Below are positions 45,600 through 64,000 of a stretch of 64,000 nt of DNA, one piece after another. The first letter of the stretch is position 1; each line of letters starts with the position of its first letter. The notes beneath the pieces are model-generated. The model did no database searches, was not told the DNA's origin, and worked only from the letters and a program-made list of their open reading frames with translations. The translations under genes were made by a program, and so were the position numbers. Source of the stretch: Nannobrachium achirus (Eukaryota > Chordata > Actinopteri > Myctophiformes > Myctophidae). The stretch covers positions 44,730,885 through 44,794,884 of the forward strand of contig OY997642.1 of NCBI GenBank assembly GCA_963921795.1. The letters are read 5' to 3'.

Positions 45600-47640
45600 T
45601 ATAAAATACTACCAAATCTGTATGTCATAATCCAAATCTACAAATTAACTAGTAATTAAACCCTTTCAAATAATTGTAGTGGGGTAAAAGTTCAATATTT
45701 GGATCCGAGATGTAGTGGAGTAGAAGTAAAAAGTATAGGAAATCGGAAATACTCCAGTAAAGTAGAAATACCTCAAGTACAGTACTTGAGTAAATGTACT
45801 TATAGTTACTTTCCACCACTGTTAACTTTTGAAGTTAGATCTGCTGTGAAAGTCCTTGCTACATGCTGGGAGAATGTGAGGAATGCCAAGGTGCACAGTC
45901 AGTGAGAGAGAGAGAGCAGTGACCTGGATTCTTACCTATTGAAAAGAAGGAGCACTGCAAGTGTCAAATTAAATCATTATCAACAGGCACAGGCTATAGG
46001 GTTTCTGGACCACGAGTCTGAGCAGTGATGGGAAAAGTATGCTCACATTTCTTTACTTTCAGTAAAAGTATCAAGATACTGCAATATAGAAATACTCTGC
46101 TAGAAGTAAAAGCCTGGAATTAAAAATTTACTTGAGTGTAAAGTATTGGCATCAAGATGTACTTAGAGCACCAAAAGTGAAAGTACAAAATGTTTGTAAA
46201 TAGCCAAGGTATACAATAGGGCTAAGTGGTGTATGTATGTTTTATCATATTATAATTTATATCTGTAAAGTCATTTGAAAACTTTAGTTACTTTAAGTAA
46301 CTAAAGTGTTCAAATAAATGTAATAGGGTAAAAGTAGGCTACAATATGGAACAGAGATATAGTGGAGTAGAAAAGTATTGGAAATTGGAAATACTCGATG
46401 TACAATACTTAGGTAAATACTTAGTTACATTACAACACTGGATTCGTAAGGCTTTGTTTTGTTTAAATACATTTTTAAATTAGTAAGTTGTCCCACAAAA
46501 AGGTGTTTATGAAGTGACTTTACGACCTTCTAGTGAATAAAACGTACATTAAATGTAATCTAAAAACAAAAAGTGCACAACAAACTTGGCAGTTTCACTT
46601 GTTTGAAGTCGGTGGAAAAAACATGGCAGAAACCGACTTCATTCACGCAGAGCGGGTTGATCCAACCGTCATTATTTCATTTATTTCAGTCATGCCGTTC
46701 CTCAATTAAAACAACATGCCGTATGTTAAACGTGCCTTAGATAATCATTGGCGTCTTCTTGTCCCTTCAAACGCGAGCAACAAAGTTAACAAATGTACTC
46801 CTTCGTTCTTACCTATCGTTGGCACACGTACAGCACAGAAGAGTAAACCAGGTATATAATTCTTAGCCAGTTTCGAGATATCACGACATTATAATATTTT
46901 CTTCTACACAGACACAACTTTTACTCTGGTCTGGATTCCCATGTGATGCTTCTAAGGAACAAGTGCACGCACACACACAACCAGCAGACCTACCAGACCA
47001 GCCCACCCCTCCAACAAACAGCTCCTTCCGTCTGGAATATCATTGAAGAAGCTGCAAGCAATGGGTTGTTACACCGAAATAGGCACCCTATCGAATTGTT
47101 TGACTCCAGATGTCGCTCTTTTGAACTTTGGCATGAATCGGCAATGTTGGCAGTGGTGGGAAAAGTACTCACATATTTTACTTAAATAAAAATGTACTTT
47201 AAGTACCAAAAGTAGAAAGTAATCATTATTATTATTATTATTATTAAGTTAACAAATGTATGAAATGTATAAAAAAAATAATTTGAAAATAGCAAATCTA
47301 CATGCACACAATGAGTCGCAATGCATTGTGAACTAAGTAGATCTGCTATTTTCATATGGCCAAATGTATATTAGGGCTACACCTACAGTGGTTAATGTAT
47401 GTTTTGTAATAATAATACAAATCTACAAAGTAACCGGCAACAAAAATCTTCAATAATGTGGAGTAAAAGTACAATATTTGCCTCTGAGATGTAGTGGAGT
47501 AGAAGTAAAAGTATTGAAAATTGGAAATACTCCAGTATAAGTAAAAGTATCTCAAAATTGTACTTATAGATAGAACTACAGTACTTGAGTAAAGTTAGTA
47601 GGCTACTTAGTTAGGCTACTTTACATCAATGAATGTTGGC
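45600..47640. repeat. Three copies of a dispersed fish repeat with ACTTTCCACCACTG-type ends
   Basis: Blocks with GTAGTGGAGTAGAAGTAAAA and GGAAATACTCCAGTA occur at about 45660-45825, 46026-46441 and 47150-47640. Each runs between a CAGTGGTGGGAAAAGTA-type start and an ACTTTCCACCACTG-type end, although some ends are diverged. Copies are separated by unrelated DNA, including (ATT)n at about 47225. A palindrome-family copy lies in the third, at 47284-47353. Confidence 0.75.
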
Positions 47641-48028
47641 CAATTTGCAGTCACTGCAGTTAACTGCACAGAATGAGAAGAACTATTTTTCAATATTATT
47701 AGCCAAAAGATGAATGGTATGACAATAATTTCAATGAATATGACCTGCTATCCAACAGTAAAGCATTACCTTTGCTCAACATTGACCTCTTGTGTCAGTG
47801 TCAAATAAATCTGATTCTGGGCTGCATCATTTCTGTATTCTATGAATTTTCTTTTAGAATATTCCAAGGATATAATTAAAACGTTCAGCTTTATTGATTA
47901 CTGTTAGGCTACCATACTGTCACCCTTTCTGCACTATTAGGCCTATCATAAATATAAAGATAATTACTACAGGTTGAGCTTGAACCAACTGCATTCACTG
48001 GATTCCAAAGTATTTGGACAGTGACTTT

Positions 48029-48670
48029 TTCCATAATGTATTTTTGGAGCTGTGTGCAGCTCCCTATACGTGGCTGTGTGGTGTGGGTCTGTCTGTGTGT
48101 GTGTCTGTCTGTGTGTCTGTGTGTATGTAGCCTGACTTCGGCGCGTAACTAGTGCCGCACCATTTACGCCACTTGCGCAATATATACATCAAAATGTGCG
48201 GCTCGGCGGGGAATGGTGTTCTATTACCTTTCGTTCCGATCCGCCTTACCATGCCGACGTAATCGGCCAAAAACTACGCTTAATTGTCCCCATTGACTTA
48301 TAATGGGACAATGCAAGAAATCACTTTCAAGTATTTTTCTCTCGTAAACCATGGGAGCTACAGTTTCAAACCTCGGAGAGGAGATTCATAATGATTTTAA
48401 GAATGAATCGAAAAATAATTACATCACTCGGCCTCATGGTGGCACTATAACGGCCCACTTTACGTTTTGCCCCGTAACTCTTGAACCGTAGATCGGAAAA
48501 TTAAAATTCTTTTTTCCCTGGATTCCTTGGGTCAAGACGCATCTCCCCATATAGGCCACGCCCATTTGCGCCAGGATAGATTTTCCGCCATCTTGAATTT
48601 TCTCCAAAACACACTTTTTGCTCCTTTTCCTACATATTTTCTTCAAATGTCACAAAAATCGGTACACATG

Positions 48671-48709
<39 letters not shown>

Positions 48710-48715
48710 AGAGTA
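48029..48715. repeat. Inverted copy of the repeat at 29580-30275
   Basis: Same blocks in opposite orientation: GGAGCTGTGTGCAGCTCCCT, a GTCTGT-rich start, CCGCCATCTTGAATTTTCTC and a (CA)n end at about 48677-48708. Confidence 0.85.
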
Positions 48716-49007
48716 CTTTCCAGCAATACACCAGTTATCACCGGCACTGCATTCAAAATGCCATTAGATAATAGATTATACGAACACAGTTCAAAGCTGT
48801 GCTGTCCAAAGAGCAAAACAGACCCATATTTTTGGGATTTTAGATGTTTTGACTGACCTTAATGTGACCAGAAACTCACCTGCTCCTCAAACACCACTTA
48901 TTATTAGTTAAATGTCATGATATATGGTAATAAAAAAGACTATTTATTCTGTATCAGTAACGCAAGGATCATACATAGAAAAATAGATTTATCATACCGG
49001 TACTTAT

Positions 49008-49528
49008 AGTCCAGTCATTTTAGGGTTAGACCTAGAACAAATTGCAATAGTAGCAAACTCAACTGATTTTGTATCCTCATTATGTCCTTAGTGAGGGAAA
49101 AAAAGTCCCAAGGAATCCCACCGGGGCAAAGTTTTGAAAACGACCTACCTACCTTCAATTACTATACACTACAATATAACGGAAAAAATGACTGAAAAAA
49201 AATCTGCTTTAAGTGGGATATGAGGGGTCAAACTAGGTGTTTTTAATTATTCTGAATCCATTGCAAGCATTTGTTTTGCATGAAAAACATTCCTTGGGCT
49301 AAAAACGGACCCCAAAAGACTGAAAATTGATGAAAATTGACGTTTTGAGTGGCCATTTTTTTTGAGTGGCCAAACGATAGGTCGTTTTCAAAACTTTGCC
49401 CCGGTGGGATTCCTTGGGACTTTTTTTCCCTCACTAAGGACATATTGAGGATACAAAATCAGTTGAGTTTGCTACTATTGCAATTTGTTCTAGGTTTGGC
49501 CTAATTTTGGCCTAAAATGACTGGACTA
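49008..49528. mobile_element. Long inverted-repeat element of about 521 bp, related to 17608-18301
   Basis: Arms of about 140 bp start TAGTCCAGTCATTTTA and end TAAAATGACTGGACTA. Within them GGAATCCCACCGGGGCAAAG is exactly mirrored. The core AAGTGGGATATGAGGGGTCA to GCAAGCATTTGTTTTGCA is shared with the 17.6-kb element. Confidence 0.9.
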
Positions 49529-49529
49529 T

Positions 49530-50670
49530 TAGCCTACATTAAAGAGAAACAGATTTAGATTTAACACTTGAACACTTTTGGCATGTTATGGCAACTAGAA
49601 AAACATTTTGAGATTTGATTAGTTTTGAACTTTCACTTTTACTTATTTTCTAGACATGGATGGTATTATGTCATATAGGCCTATTGATATGCCTAAATTA
49701 TACTCACTATATGATGGTGCCTTGACCGAAAATAGCAGATATACAAGCTCTAATGTAGCTTTTAATTGGTCTGACTGGTTGCCATAACTTAACCCCCTAT
49801 CTCCACTTGATATCTCAGGTCAATCAGAGATATGCGTCCATGACACAGAAAAAATATAAAGGGACTTTTGTAACTGGCCTTTTATGAACCTATCTTCTTA
49901 TAGTATAATTAGTCAATTTCTGTACTCACTCAGTCCTATAGTTTCCTAGCTATAGTTTCTAGCTTGGAATTCCCATTAGTGAATGCAACAATGAATGTAC
50001 TGGTAGGCAGGTTTCTGAACTGTTCATTGCCCACCCATGCAGTAGAGCATTATGAGGACCAATTATATTCAGATAAGATTTCAACTTTAGAGCTCCTATT
50101 TTCGCTACCTTCGAGACGTCAAACTTGGCCAGGAAGGTTCTGTTGGCCAGAAATACCCGGTGGGTCCCAGGTCGCCGGATTTGTGGGTCCGACATCTCGG
50201 AGGTCGCCAGAATTGACCCAGGGCAAGAGTTCTTGTATTCGTCTTGTATACAGAGCTGTGAGTCATCCTTACTACACAAACTGTTTCCAATTATTTTTAA
50301 TAATGACTACCAATTTAGTCATTCTGCTAGTTCCCCAATTTGGCCAATTCTTTTTGTTGAAATGCCTGGCCAAGACGGAGGCTCCAAGGAGCATTCAAAC
50401 CGTAGTTTCTATGTTGGTCTTCTATGTTGGACTTTCACAGCTGCAGCACCTGAACACCCACACAAACCTGTTAAGGTGTGGTACAACACACACTGCCAAT
50501 GATGACCAACAGGTGGCACCTTCATGCCACATAACATATCCAGGAATTGAAATGTAGATCCAGTAAATAAATCTACCAACATTTCATGTTGAAAGAGGAA
50601 TTTCAACATGATACTGCTGCAGAAAGAGGACATACAAGATACAAGGTGATAAGAAATAAGAATCCTGCCA
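49530..50670. other. Region between arhgef18 upstream DNA and the insr 3' end
   Basis: No supported gene. A half palindrome-family copy lies at 49728-49750. A 197-codon open frame at 49964-50557 has no recognisable domain. Confidence 0.4.
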
Positions 50671-50692
50671 CTTCATGAATGCACCTTGCTGC

Positions 50693-50698
50693 TTTATT
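50693..50698 (-). promoter_or_regulatory. insr: Candidate insr polyadenylation signal
   Basis: AATAAA on the minus strand about 1.37 kb past the stop, with no further coding exon before the next gene. Assigned by position. Confidence 0.45.
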
Positions 50699-51919
50699 TA
50701 CAGCTCAATTTGATTTGATCTTGATATTAGGGGCAGACATCTGAAGCTAAAGACGCCAACACATTTCACCTGTGCATCCGATAGCAAAAAAGGACCAAGT
50801 GCATTGGTTGATCGAGAGTCCAAAAATGATAATTAGTATGATTTTCTGGATTAGAAAAAAATTAAACATAAGAGACTAAACATGTAAAAACCTTTTCTAT
50901 GACCTGAAATACCTCATAAATGACATGTCAACTATGTACAAAAAAAACATCAATAATATATTTATATATATTTATAATCTTCTATACCCACTAAAATATA
51001 CAGTACCAAAGAAGCAGCTATTGGTCAATCTGAGGAACTCGTTTTGTCAAAAATGCTTTTGAAAACAGTTTAAATATCCTTCAGCTGTAAATATGAAAAC
51101 TCAGGGGGAGGGGAGGGGGGACAGAAGAAATGAGGGGGGAGGAAAGCATACATAACCCAACATAAATGTGTTTTAATCCATGTGCTGTTTTGGAATACTG
51201 CAGAGTGTGAGGAGGCAGGTTATGTCCAACCTGCTCCAGTGAATTAAACAGTTTGTTCAGCGATGGACCGTTTCTGACCATCCAACAGAGTTCCCAAGCT
51301 TTGTTGCTTGATACAAGTCTTCTTGTGTTTAGTTGACATCGATAGTACAAAGTTTCAGACACAAATCCCATGACAGCTGATGTAGGCCACAGACAAAATA
51401 GAAGGGCACTTTTTTTCCTTTTTCAAAACCCCAGGATGGGGTAAACGTCATTTGATAAAGTGAGGGTCAGGGGGGGGGGGGGGGGGGGGGGCTGGACAAG
51501 TCTAAAGAGTCAGAAAAGCGACCATGAGTTTTAGCAGCCTTCTTGTTTGTCAAAAAGAGTTTGTTTCACAGTTGATTCCATCATCCGCCCAGTCTAGCAC
51601 AAACTTGGCAATATATAAAAAAATACTACAATCGTGGACAAGGTAGAAGCAGAAAGTCCGTCTTTAAATACAAAAAAAAGAAGGGAAAAAAAAAAGAAGA
51701 AAAACGTATCATCTGGTGTCCATGGTTGGACAATACAGTAGTGTGTTGGTTTAGTGTGTGGCATCTGAGAAGAAAAAAAAATAATGTCCTGAGATGTGCT
51801 TCGAGGGGCCTCTGAAGAGTGTGTTGAGTGAGATCTGTATAAAATTATGGAAAACAAAACAACAAAAACATATACATATATATTTATATCTATAGCATCT
51901 GTGTGTTGGTGTTGGAGAG

Positions 51920-51925
<6 letters not shown>

Positions 51926-51992
<67 letters not shown>
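51926..51992. repeat. (TG)n microsatellite in the insr 3' UTR
   Basis: About 65 bp of TG units ending in mixed CGTG/GCGC repeats, within 80 bp of the insr stop. Confidence 0.97.
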
Positions 51993-52068
51993 CGCGTGTG
52001 TGTGTGTGCGCGCGCGTGCGCACGTGTGCTTGTGTGTTCATTTGTCCACGTGTGCGAAGCACAGTATG

Positions 52069-63716
<11,648 letters not shown>

Positions 63717-64000
63717 CTGAGGAAGACAAAATGAATGGCTCTCCAGGGTGTAGGACGTATTCCCTAACAATAGCCTCACACAGATGATATGATAACCCAG
63801 ACAGCATCCATCTCTACCCATGTGGATATCAATTTCTGTGGTGCTCTTTCAAGGAGGGCATCTGATTTCATCTTTTTGTTATTGGATAAGAGTATAGCGG
63901 TGCCATAGGAATATAAGGCAGGGACATAAAACAACAAACAACAAAGATCTAGCATTCAGGACCTGGATTCAAACCCATGACATTTCAAGTACATGGTGTG

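Larger units (their letters stand above)
50675..52068 (-). other. insr: Probable insr 3' UTR
   Basis: This is non-coding sequence after the insr stop. On the minus strand an AATAAA at 50693-50698 is well placed to end it, giving about 1.4 kb. It contains a homopolymer of about 22 G on plus (C in the transcript) at about 51470-51491 and a long (TG)n at 51926-51990 (CA in the transcript). Confidence 0.5.

Noticed and set aside
49964..50557. 197-codon plus-strand ORF
   Set aside because: No recognisable domain, mixed composition, repeat-rich surroundings and no splice partners; kept only as a note.

Overview
The window is teleost fish nuclear DNA. It has spliced vertebrate genes with GT-AG introns, a finTRIM/TRIM25-like gene, long (CA/TG)n microsatellites and many inverted-repeat DNA transposons (hAT-, Tc1/mariner- and piggyBac-like). 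The species cannot be fixed from the sequence alone.

Layout. Positions 1-12.4 kb hold three single-exon genes: a TRIM-family E3 ligase with a frameshift in its B30.2 domain (29-1697, +), an intact intronless drg2 copy (9847-10941, -), and, head-to-head with drg2, an intronless RING-H2 gene (11237-12382, +) whose C-terminus is RNF115/RNF126-like and whose N-terminus is an unrelated His/Arg/Asp-rich segment. The DNA between TRIM and drg2 is almost entirely repeats, including an array rich in the decamer CCATATATGG and a perfect 85-bp palindrome.

Positions about 14.46-38.34 kb (minus strand) carry arhgef18 (p114-RhoGEF). I could place 18 coding exons whose phases all agree, giving a predicted 997-residue protein with DH, PH, coiled coil and a conserved C-terminal tail. 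Three further candidate upstream exons lie at 38.7-42.6 kb. Its introns contain a 28S rRNA fragment, a Tc1 remnant, hAT elements, very long hairpins and interstitial telomeric repeats.

Positions about 50.67-63.72 kb (minus strand, continuing beyond the right edge) carry the last ten coding exons of the insulin receptor, insr: fibronectin III segments, transmembrane helix, NPEY juxtamembrane motif, complete tyrosine kinase and C-terminal tail. insr beside arhgef18 matches the human 19p13.2 neighbourhood, which supports both calls. insr sends growth and metabolic signals from the membrane. arhgef18 activates RhoA at junctions and the cortex. Nothing in the sequence links the two functionally.

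Most of the unusual signal is in the repeats: a palindrome family sharing the core GCAGATCTACAAGC at about 16 places, CArG-like decamer arrays at both ends of the window, a 455-bp tandem duplication ending 16 bp from an insr kinase-exon donor, and dinucleotide repeats abutting three insr splice sites.
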